The notes under the pieces: generated by a model
What the model saw: the letters and a program-made list of their open reading frames with translations, nothing else
Told to the model about the DNA's origin: nothing
Databases searched by the model: none
Assembly: GCA_001247695.2 (NCBI GenBank)
Contig: LGRX02030310.1
Location: forward strand, 1 to 64,000
DNA length: 64,000 bases
Source: Cymbomonas tetramitiformis
Lineage: Eukaryota > Chlorophyta > Pyramimonadophyceae > Pyramimonadales > Pyramimonadaceae
Reading direction: 5' to 3'
Position numbers and translations under genes: made by a program
In this document: positions 45,599-55,605 of the stretch, piece after piece
How positions within the stretch are numbered: position 1 is the stretch's first letter
Layout: the number at the start of each line of letters is the position of its first letter

Positions 45599-46783
45599 TT
45601 ATTCTGCGGTGGGTGCAACTTTCTGCTTTTTTTGCACCCGCTCCACTCGCTGCTTTCCCCGCAGCTCACTGCACTGACGACGAACGTCCAAAATCGAATC
45701 CTCGAGCTCCCTGTTGCGTTTCAACGTCGCCGACACCGAGATGCTGTGGCGTTCCTTGATTTGGTGGATGTCTTCGTTGAACCTAGCCGCTTGCGCCTCG
45801 AGCGCCTCCTTGTGACTCTTCTGCAGATCGAGCACCTTCTGCTGCCTGGCGATCAAGAGAGGTGACAAATGATTTCGAGCCTGTGTCACGAGCTCACTCT
45901 GCAAAGCGCCGAGCGTCGTGTCGTTCAACTTCAGAGAGCTCACGCTTTTCTGCAGGTACTCTCTGTGCTTGTTAGCCAACTCGTCCCGACCCATCGTGAC
46001 CTTCACCGACGCGCACCTCTCACGCAGGTGCTGCAGAAGGCCGCTCAAGGAGTGCTTTGTGTCGTCGGTGCACAGAGGACATACATGCTCCGGCACACCC
46101 TCGTAGACCCGCCGCATGTACCGAACCGGTCCTTTCGCGTACGGCGCATTCCTGTATGCACGACATTCGCCGCATTTGGCCATGACCCCTACGGAATTGT
46201 CGGGTGGATACTTTGTCACGCAAGCGGCGCACATGGTGTGCCCGTTGGGGCAAGATTGCCACTGCACACCGAAGTCCCTGCATAAGTAGCATATGTGATC
46301 CTCGAGATGAGCTCGCGTGGAACCGGGCAGATTCTGCAACAGCTTCGTCTCCGCTTCGTCGTTGGTATGACTCACAAGCTGTGGGCTGACACAGCGGTAC
46401 GTCCCGCTGTCAATGCAGCTGCCAGCGTTCAATGTGCCCTTCAGGTGATCGACCAACTTGAACTGCGCATCGATGAAAGCATTCTTCAACACGGCCGTGT
46501 GCGCGTCTATCTGAAGCTTTATGGAATCATCGGCCTCCAACGGGTTCGGCAGAATGCTCCCAGCGTCCACGGGCAACACGAGCCCGGACCTTGTAGCACT
46601 TGGATCTGAGCTTGGAGACGTGGGGGAATATGCCGGAGACGTAGGAGAGTGTTCCGGAGACGTGGGAGAGTATTCAGGAGACGTGGGAGAGTATTCCGGA
46701 GACGTGGGATAGTAACTTGGAGTCCCGGGTAGCTCTTCTGAAGACCAAGAGTAGATGCCACGAGTAAACTCCGCGGAAGGCAT
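45599..46783 (-). CDS. RING/coiled-coil protein with RNA polymerase II CTD-like heptads
   Basis: A 394-residue protein from the first ATG. Residues 24-58 are five consecutive heptads close to the Pol II CTD consensus [21 protein letters not shown] twice, HSPTSPA and YSPTSPS. A RING-like zinc domain ([22 protein letters not shown]) follows at about 160-205. A second Cys/His cluster comes next (CPLCTD...HLRERC), then a long coiled coil and a basic end (KKQKVAP). The layout suggests an E3-ligase-like protein that docks on CTD-binding host factors such as cappers, elongation or 3'-processing proteins. A TATAAAA element is about 90 bases upstream. CTD mimicry is inferred from the repeats, which are plain in the sequence. 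Confidence 0.8.
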   Translation of the reverse strand: MPSAEFTRGIYSWSSEELPGTPSYYPTSPEYSPTSPEYSPTSPEHSPTSPAYSPTSPSSDPSATRSGLVLPVDAGSILPNPLEADDSIKLQIDAHTAVLKNAFIDAQFKLVDHLKGTLNAGSCIDSGTYRCVSPQLVSHTNDEAETKLLQNLPGSTRAHLEDHICYLCRDFGVQWQSCPNGHTMCAACVTKYPPDNSVGVMAKCGECRAYRNAPYAKGPVRYMRRVYEGVPEHVCPLCTDDTKHSLSGLLQHLRERCASVKVTMGRDELANKHREYLQKSVSSLKLNDTTLGALQSELVTQARNHLSPLLIARQQKVLDLQKSHKEALEAQAARFNEDIHQIKERHSISVSATLKRNRELEDSILDVRRQCSELRGKQRVERVQKKQKVAPTAE

Positions 46784-46871
46784 GAGGATAAAGGTATCAA
46801 AGTTTTTCGCGAAGATTACTGTATGCGGGCGTGACTCCAAAGTTATGACCCAAAATCACCTCTTCCGACCC

Positions 46872-46880
46872 TTTTATAAA
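46872..46880 (-). promoter_or_regulatory. TATA box of the CTD-heptad gene
   Basis: TTTATAAAA, readable on either strand, about 90 bases before the ATG at 46783. Confidence 0.5.
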
Positions 46881-47142
46881 AAGTCAAATCGCACGGTTCG
46901 AATCGAGTTAGCGCGAAGAGGTTTTGATATAGGATGTGTGATTTGCGTCGATCTCGCCCATGACCCGGTTCGATCGACGGACAAAAACACCGATCGACGC
47001 GATGATCTGGAAACAGCACCTGTTGACACTCGAATTCAATTTCGCTCGCGATGTGGCTTTCATTTCGTCCCAAACCGCTCGAACACAACGCCTGAACGGG
47101 ATTCTGAAGGCATTTGCAAGCATTTCACGAACCGATAAAAAT

Positions 47143-47185
47143 TTCGCGCGCGCGAAGCATGGGGGGGGTGTCTCGCGCGCGCGAA
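47143..47185. repeat. CG-hairpin element, copy 7
   Basis: TTCGCGCGCGCGA (47143-47155) and TCGCGCGCGCGAA (47173-47185) around AGCATGGGGGGGGTGTC. It lies between divergent genes. Confidence 0.85.
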
Positions 47186-47318
47186 GAAAAAATGAAAGTG
47201 ATGATCACTCCTCGTAGGGAAGGACCAGCCGATACGCGCCACCGAAAAACGATCGCCTCAAATTTTTTATTTAAAACAAATATCGTGACGACGCCTTCAA
47301 GCGGCAAGCCGCATCGCG

Positions 47319-47326
47319 TATAAATA
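47319..47326 (+). promoter_or_regulatory. TATA box of the methyltransferase gene
   Basis: TATAAATA 78-85 bases before the ATG at 47404. Confidence 0.65.
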
Positions 47327-47403
47327 CAAGACCGAACCGACGAAAGGCCGCATAATCTGTCACATAATCAGAATTTGTTGTCGGTAGTATTTCTTGTTGG
47401 ACC

Positions 47404-48621
47404 ATGGGAAGACCACGCCTTCGCGGCCTTGACGACCCGTGTCAGGTCGAAGGATGTCAGGAAGTTGTGAAGCGCGCGGGATTCTGCTGGCGTCACTACA
47501 ACTGGTAAGACAACACGAGGCTCGAGTTTCTTAGCCCGAACCTTGCCACTCGCTCGCGAAAAGAGCTTCGCGCTGATGTGTTTGACGCTCCGATCGACCG
47601 CGGTTTACTTGCGCTGACAGCAAGCGCAGATCGAAGGAGGCGCGTCGCGAAGAGAGACGCCGATTGACCGCGCGCGCCCAAGATGAACGACGCAGAACAA
47701 GAATGTGGAGTCGTGTTAAGCTCTCCGTCGCGACGATGGACTCGTACATGATGGCCGGCATGAGCCAAGAGCGACGCACGAAGCTCGTTTGTATGTACAA
47801 ACGCATGCGTCGACAGCCCGAGTGTCACGCCACCTCCGATAAGGTCAGCGTCGCTCAGATTGATTTGTGCGAAACCTACCAGCCGCCAGCGCCATGCCGG
47901 GTGCCGACCTTGTTGTGGGTCTGTCGTGCTCGCAGGAGTTGGAACTTTTGTGCAGGTGCGTGGTTCTGCGCGGCGTGGGCTTCGACGCCTGCGCTGGAAC
48001 GGGAAACATTTCGAGGTATCTACAAAACCATTGCGCGGGTGTTCGAGAGGTTTGCGCCCGCGTCACTTTCTGACTATTCGTCTGGCTTGATGCGCCGAAT
48101 GTGGCATCTTGAGGGTTGCGCGTGTTTGCGCAGGTGGACGGCGCAGACGTTGACAAACGACGTGTCGGGTACGTTTTGCATCAGCCGTAAATATCAATTG
48201 CGCGTTAAAAAAAACTAACCTTCGAAAGATTTTGCACAGGAAGGTGAATTGCGTACAGGATTCGCTTCGGTTAGATCTAAATCCGGACGCGTACGACTTC
48301 ATGATATTCAGCCCGCCCTTTCTCCTGAGTGACCTCTTCTTGACTTGGGCGCTCAAGCAACCTGTAAAGATGTGGTGCATACATCTGGCCGGCGACTACT
48401 ACACTAACGCACCGGACTATCGACTTCAAGCGCTGAAGCCTCTCATCGACTCGGGACTTGTTCTGTTCGTCTCCGGCCTACCGATCGTGGAGAACCGACC
48501 CATGCGTCGATGCGTTTGGATGATCCTTTTCCGCGACAAAAAAATCATGCGAAAAAGTTGCGTGGAGGAGGCGTGCGCGAACATTCGTACGAGCCGTTTA
48601 AACGAAGTGGATTGTATGTGA
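47404..48621 (+). CDS. Spliced DNA methyltransferase (adenine type), four or more exons
   Basis: Exon 1 (47404-47504) encodes a Cys/His knuckle (CQVEGC...GFCWRHY) and ends at a consensus donor GTAAGA. Motif I, VGFDACAGTGNISRYL, is in an exon ending at 48049. A 35-nt exon (48134-48168) encodes DVDKRRV. The last exon (48240-48621) holds motif IV, FSPPFLLSDLF (xPPF). The last two introns are 84 and 71 nt with agreeing phases. The exon(s) between 47504 and about 47900 are unresolved; MDSYMMAGMSQERRTKLVC near 47735 is a candidate. Motifs fit N6-adenine (or N4-cytosine) methyltransferases acting on DNA. Confidence 0.6.
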
Positions 48622-48655
48622 CACGAATTCGTATGCGTCTATTTTTGTCGGCAGC

Positions 48656-48735
48656 GTACTCGTAGTCGCTATAGTGTCATACCACGACTGCTGCACCCCC
48701 GTACTCGTAGTCGCTATAGTGTCATACCATGACTG
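48656..48735. repeat. 35-bp direct repeat, two copies
   Basis: GTACTCGTAGTCGCTATAGT plus GTCATACCA(C/T)GACTG occurs at 48656-48690 and 48701-48735, downstream of the methyltransferase and upstream of the next TATA box. Confidence 0.85.
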
Positions 48736-48810
48736 ACACGTGTCTTCGTGTGATTAGTACCTGTCGATCGAAGTCGATCGAACATTCGAAAAATTGAGAC
48801 CGGATGGTAA

Positions 48811-48818
48811 TATAAAAA
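48811..48818 (+). promoter_or_regulatory. TATA box of gene 48922-49719
   Basis: TATAAAAA 104-111 bases before the ATG. Confidence 0.6.
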
Positions 48819-48921
48819 GGTTGTAACCTTCAGTGTTTCTCATAATTTCAGATACATCCACCACACCCATCCTCCGCGAAAAACTTTCGCGCGCGAAAAT
48901 TTTGTTGCATACGACAAAAAG

Positions 48922-49719
48922 ATGTCAATGGACGCCAACGGTAGCGTAAACTCGAGGTGTGTTGAACCTTTAAAAGTGACGCAGGAGAAAAACTCGTTTG
49001 ATGAATCGGGTGCAAAGATTCCTGTGTGGCTTCGTATGTTAGCTCACGTCAAGGATTTGCACCCGAAAAACGCAGCACCCATAAGACGAGTAGTGCACAG
49101 CACCATGCAGATCAAAGACTGTCCTGAGCCGATTCGCACGCGAATGCAGCGGTTGACACAGTCAGTGCGCGTCGAAGGTGGCGTGTATAAACCGAACAAC
49201 GGCGGCAGACTCGCTAACAGCATGAAAGCGATACTACAAAGTTGGTCTGAAGATCTTCAGATTGCGGACTGGAGCAATGATTTATCCCCTCTTGAGACAT
49301 GCCATCCCGAGTTTCGGCCGTATTCTTTGAAGAAGTACAAAAAGACTGCGAAAAAAAAGTTGCCCCAGGAGCAGCTGGAACAACGAACCTGGGACCAGTG
49401 GCTGGCTATCGCTTGGACGTACAGGTCGAACGTCGCTGCGACCATACTAGGCGCACTGCGGCATGCCGAGGATGTGTGCGAAGATGAGTCGATAAAGCAA
49501 GAAATCGAGGAGTTGATCAATCACAAGGACGTGAAGGCATCCAACGCGAGCGTTTTGAAATCGGGTATTGCAGATATTCTTAAGCGACACGCGCCACATG
49601 CACTGCCCGTTAAAGGCAAAATTATCAGCAAGAAGAGAAAATGGAAGATCGCATACAGCGACACCGAGGAGGAAAGCGATTACCACAGCTGCGACATCGA
49701 GACGGATCACGATGATTAG
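48922..49719 (+). CDS. Hypothetical protein with basic patch and acidic tail
   Basis: 265 residues. A basic stretch (LKKYKKTAKKKLPQEQLEQ) lies in the middle, KKRKWK (nuclear-localisation-like) near the end, and a highly acidic tail (DTEEESDYHSCDIETDHDD) closes the protein. Such layouts occur in chromatin-binding or histone-chaperone-like proteins. No domain recognised. Confidence 0.6.
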   Translation: MSMDANGSVNSRCVEPLKVTQEKNSFDESGAKIPVWLRMLAHVKDLHPKNAAPIRRVVHSTMQIKDCPEPIRTRMQRLTQSVRVEGGVYKPNNGGRLANSMKAILQSWSEDLQIADWSNDLSPLETCHPEFRPYSLKKYKKTAKKKLPQEQLEQRTWDQWLAIAWTYRSNVAATILGALRHAEDVCEDESIKQEIEELINHKDVKASNASVLKSGIADILKRHAPHALPVKGKIISKKRKWKIAYSDTEEESDYHSCDIETDHDD

Positions 49720-51052
49720 ACGCGGCGGTGTCAGAGCGCGCGCGATGTATGTGTGATTCGCAAAAGTTAGCCAGATGCAGGTGTGATTTTCCACGACTCG
49801 ATTAGTCGCACATAGTCAATATTACTGATGTAAAAGTGGTTTTAAGAATATTATTCGCTATCACTGTCGTGAGATGTATGCTTGTTACGACCTAGCTCGC
49901 TCCGGATGCGATTGGTCGTGCGCGCGCAACGTGCAAACGGTGACAACTGGCGTTGTCACGCTCGAGACGAGGAGAGGGCATGTGTGAAAGATAACAAATT
50001 TAACATACACAAGCCAAGAACGTCACATATAGCACGCGAAGAGCGAGGAAACGATGACCGCAACACGTTGACATTGGCGGTGGCCTTTGGGTTTCAATCG
50101 CAAAGCGGGTGCATGTATAGTTTGGTCGAGTGTTGCGCAGTCCGCGTCACCGAACACACATGCGTATTCGGACTGCTATTTTTCTTCAGATAATTCTTTC
50201 GTGCTGCAACCTCCGCCGCGTCGACAGTTCACGGTTCAGCAGTCATTGTTCTGGAGCATCCTGTAGAGCTTCGGAGTTCGGTCTGCACAACTCAATTCCG
50301 AACGACCTGATCTGCGGGCACGAATCGCTTTTTTCGATACTCGAAACGCGGGGCTGCCTGGATCTGCTCGCGCACCCGATCTGCAAAGTAGAAAGTTACG
50401 ACATACGCAAACGTACGTCGTTTTACTGTCCTCATCCAAAACGTTTACTAGTTTTCGGCGCATTCAGGCTCGTCACGGTTATGCTTCGGTGAGAATCGCA
50501 TTTTCTTTGCCTTGTGGATGGCAGCACCGACCCGCCGACGTGGGTGACGACGCTCTTCTCGTTGCCGCCGGTGTTGGGCGCGTCGTCGTCAACGTGAGCC
50601 TTACACTCATTAAATATTTTAAAAGAGACAGACATCGAGGTGATGCGGACGTCTCCCGGGCCTGTATGACGGTCTTTAAAATTTCTTCTATAATAACAAC
50701 CCTGTATGTATACGAACACAAAACCTGATAACCGTTTTTCATTCGTGCACCGTAACAAGCTGGTCGCATGCACACAAACACGTAGCGCGGAACGAAGCTT
50801 ATTTTGTGTGGAATCGACGTCCACCCAACGTTTTGTACGCCCCGCGACCCCTTCGAACTCGATTTCGTGTGATCGTCGTGACTCCATCACGCGAGCATGC
50901 TCACGGTAACGCACGAGCCCGTATAGATACGCGCTCGCGTTTTCCGGTAAGACCGAGCGACCGTCGGTGTGCATTGCGGTGTTCGTGAGGAGTCACGAAG
51001 TTTCAACTAAGTCCGAGGCTCACCCATCGCGCAGGAATCTCCGCGCGACATC
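49720..51052. other. Region of unresolved, possibly spliced coding sequence
   Basis: No single frame dominates. On the plus strand 50160-50492 reads SILETRGCLDLLAHPICKVE and is followed at 50489 by a donor-like GTGAGA. The next frame (50489-50600) also looks coding and is followed by another GTGAGC. The minus strand of 50432-50974 is open as well. A multi-exon gene is likely but its structure and product cannot be called. Confidence 0.35.
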
Positions 51053-52075
51053 ATGCGGTTGTGCGAGACCTACGACTGCGCAACAGACGCTCTTCGCGAC
51101 ATGCATCTCAAGCACGACGCGTCGAACGAGCTGCCCGCGCACGTACCGAATGACCGGAGGGTCTACACTCAAAAGATCCACGACAGAACGCTTTACATAG
51201 GCGTGCGACACACAGACCCCGTCGCGAGCTTGATGGAACGAGCGATCGACGCGCACGCAAAGTTTTTGCAAAAAATGTATAACAGCGTCGCCTTTTTGCA
51301 GAGCCATCCTTTCAGCGCGATGCCCGGCGACCTTCTGATGAACAAGGACGACACTGTGGCATTGGAGCGATACGCGGCGCATATAAAGACCCGAGACAAA
51401 GATGGTGAATGCGTTCTATCGGTGTGCGTGCCCATGATAGACTCGATGTACGTGACCTTCGTGAACGACCTGTGCGTTTCTTTGTCTAGATCCCTCCGCT
51501 ACAGGGATTACCTGATCATGTCGGAGTGTCGAAACTACAAGGACGAAAAATCCCACTCCGAGCACGTCCAGCGTTCACTCGAAGGTGTATATGCCGTTCT
51601 GGATCATACGCTTCATCTGTGCGCTACGCTACAGATGAGACGAGCGGTGCACGACGCGTACAGACACGTATGGTCCAGCTACTTGCTCGTAGTAACGCAC
51701 GTGCTGACGTGCGCTACAAGTAAGTGCAGAGAGCTGCTAGAGGGCAAGCGGAATTTCGGCTTGGCGTTTCTGTTATGCGCGTTCGCCAGTGCGGTCGGCG
51801 AGTACGTCTTGCACAGTCATAGAAAGTACGCCTACGTCGATGATACCGTGCTGTTGACGCATTTGCAGCGACTGAACACCGAGTTGAGCAATGCAGATCA
51901 CGTTTACAAGCAAAACGTTGACAAGCCGACCGAAAAGAATCAACGTTGGACGTTGTACGCCGCACTGTCTCAAAGAGCGAATAAACTCAGCGTGACGAAT
52001 GCGAATTGGATACGCACAATGAACGATCTTTCCAAGGAGGTGCACGCCGCGATACAAGCCGCAGCACACGATTGA
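51053..52075 (+). CDS. Hypothetical helical protein, virion-block gene 1
   Basis: 340 residues from the ATG, almost entirely helical by composition, with a hydrophobic stretch (FGLAFLLCAFASAVGEYVL) that may be a buried helix. A TATAGATA motif lies near 50930. No family recognised. It starts the compact gene block that leads to the terminase. Confidence 0.6.
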   Translation: MRLCETYDCATDALRDMHLKHDASNELPAHVPNDRRVYTQKIHDRTLYIGVRHTDPVASLMERAIDAHAKFLQKMYNSVAFLQSHPFSAMPGDLLMNKDDTVALERYAAHIKTRDKDGECVLSVCVPMIDSMYVTFVNDLCVSLSRSLRYRDYLIMSECRNYKDEKSHSEHVQRSLEGVYAVLDHTLHLCATLQMRRAVHDAYRHVWSSYLLVVTHVLTCATSKCRELLEGKRNFGLAFLLCAFASAVGEYVLHSHRKYAYVDDTVLLTHLQRLNTELSNADHVYKQNVDKPTEKNQRWTLYAALSQRANKLSVTNANWIRTMNDLSKEVHAAIQAAAHD

Positions 52076-52447
52076 GGTATTCTGCGCACGCAGAAGAGAG
52101 TGCCAAAGAGATAGAAGGTCGCATCCGAAATTTCGAACACGCTACGGTATCGTGGAGTGTGATTCAAACCTCTCCCAGTCCAACGGGCACTGCCCGAGCG
52201 GTCAATCGCGCGGCACGTTTCACGGAATAACAACCTGTTGCACGAGGGTCGATATATGCTAGGCTCGAGCAGTTTGAACCGATGCATTCGGCCACGTTCA
52301 CAACGCTCTTTGTTGCTGTTCTTGACAGTCGGTGTTAGGTTTGTTAAACGTTAACGTTCGATGTACGTAAGAAGCCTGCGGATTACCTTTGAGATTCTTG
52401 TCCGTGATGCTCGTCGCATCTTGCGCGGGTGTGCAAACGCGTGCATC

Positions 52448-52457
52448 TATATATATA
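52448..52457 (+). promoter_or_regulatory. TATA-like element of gene 52505-53539
   Basis: TATATATATA 48-57 bases before the ATG. Confidence 0.5.
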
Positions 52458-52504
52458 CGCAGAATCGCGTGTGACCGGTGATACTTTCATCCGCGATCAT
52501 CGTG

Positions 52505-53539
52505 ATGCTCTTCTCTATACTTCCGTTCGAACCGGAGTCGTTCATTTTCCCGAGGATTTCCCGGTTCTTGCCGGAAACTCTGTCGATCCAAGACGACCTC
52601 GATCCTGACTTGATCGAAAGGCTCCCGACCTTCGAATGTCCTAACGATATGCTCAACACTGGAAACTTGGAAGGCAAAATCGACTCCCAGTACATCTTTT
52701 GGTTTGCCCTGTTGCTCGTGCGTTTGCAAGACGGGGAGGATGGCAGCAGCACTTCTGCGGCCAAGCCGACGAGGCTTGTGGCCGAGGAATCTGAGCTGTT
52801 CAGCTCCACGAGCGAGCTTAAATCCTTAATAGAGATGGCGACCAAAAAGTTTGTGTGCTGGTCGGCGCAACCTTTTATATCCTCGGACTGGCTTTTTGTA
52901 CGCGACGATACACACCCGAGGAACGGACGCGATTTATCCACTTTCAGTAAGCAGATCCTGATCACGCACAATTACTTGATGCGCAAAGACGCGCAGATGC
53001 TGCACGACCTCCTGAGAAGTAGTCAGGCGTCATCCGGCTTCTATCGAGCGAACATACGCGAGATGCGCGACGTTATCAAGGACTTGATGCGCGCATCGTG
53101 GATGCGTTACAACGCCTTCTTGCGACAATATTTCAAAAGAGTGACCGAGCTTGAAGGGGTAGAGGCGCATCGAATCGAAGGATCTATCTTGGTGAGGTGC
53201 GAGAGCGATGCGCTGCTTCGCGAGGTTCTTTCGGCGAACTACCGGAACGAAACCTTCCGATGTCTGTCCAGAATTCCCGGCGTCACCAGAGATGTGCTCA
53301 GGTGCTTCCCGACATGGTCCAAAATGCAGAAGATGATACGCGACGATGGAGTCTCGGCCGTGACACCTCAATATAAGAAATTGCTCATCAAGGAGATGAA
53401 CGCGGCTGTTAAGCGGCACTCGATAAAGAAATTTAAGGAACTGGTGAACCTCATGAGGCACACATGCGTGACCGAGGAGGTGGCTCTCCTCACCTGCATG
53501 TATTTTTGCAAGTCGTTGCTCGAACAATCTACGAAGTGA
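52505..53539 (+). CDS. Hypothetical protein, virion-block gene 2
   Basis: 344 residues from the first ATG after the TATA element. The N-terminal third contains FWFALLLVRLQDG. The C-terminal half is basic and helical (MQKMIRDDG, KRHSIKKFKELVNLMRHTC). No family recognised. A family-1 MITE sits immediately after the stop. Confidence 0.6.
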   Translation: MLFSILPFEPESFIFPRISRFLPETLSIQDDLDPDLIERLPTFECPNDMLNTGNLEGKIDSQYIFWFALLLVRLQDGEDGSSTSAAKPTRLVAEESELFSSTSELKSLIEMATKKFVCWSAQPFISSDWLFVRDDTHPRNGRDLSTFSKQILITHNYLMRKDAQMLHDLLRSSQASSGFYRANIREMRDVIKDLMRASWMRYNAFLRQYFKRVTELEGVEAHRIEGSILVRCESDALLREVLSANYRNETFRCLSRIPGVTRDVLRCFPTWSKMQKMIRDDGVSAVTPQYKKLLIKEMNAAVKRHSIKKFKELVNLMRHTCVTEEVALLTCMYFCKSLLEQSTK

Positions 53540-53562
53540 CCCGTGGCTATAACGTATTCGTA

Positions 53563-53722
53563 TTAAGAGTCAGTTTTCGTAAGGGGTCGGAGTTTGTAGG
53601 TCTATTTTAGCAGTGAGACTTTGCAGGTTACATTGTTAACACATGACAACGATATTATAATTGATGTGAAGAGTGTGAAGATCACTTCCACAAAATTCCC
53701 ACACCTACCGAAAATCAACTAC
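53563..53722. mobile_element. MITE family 1, copy d
   Basis: TTAAGAGTCAGTTTTCG at the left and GAAAATCAAC at a worn right end. Inner GGGGTCGGAGTTTGTAGG and GATATTATAATTGATGTGAA are shared with copy a. Confidence 0.75.
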
Positions 53723-53741
53723 CATTATCGAGTCGTGTCAA

Positions 53742-54998
53742 TTAGCCCTCCGTCGCACGTTCGACATTTTGAGCCTGGGTCGTAGGGTCGCAGATCCGCG
53801 CAGAGCAATCCGGATATCGACTGAGCGCGGCCATCAAGGTTCCCATAAACTCTCTGGTGGATTTTTGTACCATACCGGGACAATCGAACCAGTTTGCAAG
53901 GGCGTGCAGAATTAGATACACCCTGAGAATGCCACGATCCGAGATCCGAAACTCTGTGCGCATGCGAATATCCCCGGCGGTGTATATGCTAAAGTTGTCG
54001 CTCAGCTCGCTCACGAGTGTGTGGTGGGTGCGATTGGCGGGTGGCGTCGCAACCGGATGTGAGCGTCCTCGGATGAAGAACGCCGGCACTTTTTCTTGCG
54101 AGAAATTCAATTTCCTTTCGTATTCTCTATACTCCTTTATAGCCACGTGTACGTCGTTATGCAGTCGAGTCAGTAGCAGATATTTGCAACGAAGCAAGTC
54201 TCCGACGCAGACGTAAAGCTGCACGCGCGTCTCTTCGTCGGTCGACTCGATCTTCGCTTTGTCGCAGGGATACAAGAAGAGGTAAGGCAGCACCTCGCGA
54301 AACTCGATCGGTAGCTGGTGATCACAAGCGGCGCGAAACAGTATCTCGGTGATGGCTCTCGTGCTCACGTCCACGGGGGCGAAGTATCGCTGCTCGTAAA
54401 CGTCGCACAAAAACTGTTTTTGACTGAAGTTTATTTTTACCGCATCCACGCACGCGCGCTCTTTGCTTTGCGCCCGCAGAATTTCGAGTGTCGATTCGAG
54501 CTCATCCACGCTCGTCGGTTCGTGCTCCTTTCGTACCGGGCGATCTCGCCGCGAGACGTTCGCACTCCTCGCGAGGGACGAAGGTTTATTTGCGACTTTA
54601 CTGGCTTCATGCTTACGCGCGGATTTCGTCGGGCGCGGACCGGATGTCGCCTGATCGATGCTGCGAACATTCACCACACCTTTACAATCTCTCGAGTTGA
54701 TGGATCCACTGCAAATCGTGCCCGTGCTCGATACGCTTTTCGGCCACATCGAATCCTCGCTGCACGAATCGGGATTGGTCATCTTCTCTATCGAACGTGC
54801 GCTAGCTCGTCCGTTACGTCGGTCGGATATCTCGTTCGCTGCGGTCGATGCGTAACGGTCTGTTTGTAGTAATTTCTCGGAAGTTCCTTCCATTATCATC
54901 GACGAGATCGCACATTTAGCCGAGACGGACACAGGTCGATTGGTCTCCTTAAAAAGGGCTTCGTTGTCGGCGCAATTTTTTTTTGTCGACGCAGACAT
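53742..54998 (-). CDS. Hypothetical protein with Ser/Arg-rich N terminus, virion block
   Basis: 418 residues. The first 150 are low-complexity and rich in Ser, Lys and Arg (RPTKSARKHEASKVANK). The remainder looks globular (FREVLPYLFLYPCDKAKIE, VQLYVCVGDLLRCKYLLL). A TATAAAG box lies 24-30 bases upstream of the ATG. Layout is compatible with a capsid-associated protein; no family recognised. Confidence 0.6.
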   Translation of the reverse strand: MSASTKKNCADNEALFKETNRPVSVSAKCAISSMIMEGTSEKLLQTDRYASTAANEISDRRNGRASARSIEKMTNPDSCSEDSMWPKSVSSTGTICSGSINSRDCKGVVNVRSIDQATSGPRPTKSARKHEASKVANKPSSLARSANVSRRDRPVRKEHEPTSVDELESTLEILRAQSKERACVDAVKINFSQKQFLCDVYEQRYFAPVDVSTRAITEILFRAACDHQLPIEFREVLPYLFLYPCDKAKIESTDEETRVQLYVCVGDLLRCKYLLLTRLHNDVHVAIKEYREYERKLNFSQEKVPAFFIRGRSHPVATPPANRTHHTLVSELSDNFSIYTAGDIRMRTEFRISDRGILRVYLILHALANWFDCPGMVQKSTREFMGTLMAALSRYPDCSARICDPTTQAQNVERATEG

Positions 54999-55021
54999 CG
55001 CGCGCCCGATCCTAGGGATGC

Positions 55022-55028
55022 TTTATAT
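55022..55028 (-). promoter_or_regulatory. TATA box of gene 53742-54998
   Basis: TATAAAG on the minus strand 24-30 bases before the ATG at 54998. Confidence 0.5.
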
Positions 55029-55340
55029 TGTCGCAGACTCCTCTGCGGGAGATTGCAAAACAAGTCGAAAACACAGCGAGATCGGATCTGAGCTTTACCC
55101 AAGTGTATCTTCGCGCACGCGAGTGTCCAGATAAACGTCCTCTCGTCGTGCACATGCTACGATGCAAAGGGAGACGGCGATCCGCTTTTTCGCTGGAGGG
55201 CTTTGCCACAGCTTCCGACGGCTCTCGTGTTGTGCAGACACGCGCACACAGTTGCGTGCGCGCGTGCATATATATACATTTGCGAGCCGGCTTTTGTGAG
55301 GGGTGAAGAGTGAAGAAGCCGCTCTTGCCAAGTTTTAACA

Positions 55341-55404
55341 ATGAAGGGCGATCGGCTCTGGCGTACGTTCGAACACGCGATCTACGAGATGGTACGCTCG
55401 ATGC
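55341..55404 (+). other. Possible orphan first exon with consensus donor
   Basis: ATG at 55341 opens 21 codons and is followed at 55405 by GTAAGT, a perfect splice donor, two codons before a stop. TATATATA is at 55267-55276. The acceptor exon was not found; phase 1 rules out joining the ORF at 56183 through its nearest AG. Confidence 0.3.
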
Positions 55405-55605
55405 GTAAGTAGCGACTGAGGGACCGAGGCCGATCCCCGTTGATCGATTGAATATTTGAATAAGGTTTTTTTACGGTGCACGGTCGTTGCACCTTTCGGC
55501 TCCTTGTCACACGAATTGCATCCGGCTGCATCCCGCTTGATTGGGAGAAAACGTCGTCATCCAGCACACACCGTTCAATCAATATTCTCCGGACGCTTTC
55601 GCGTG

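Noticed and set aside
45632..46609. Plus-strand open frames opposite the CTD/RING gene
   Set aside because: Shadows of the minus-strand gene; no motifs.
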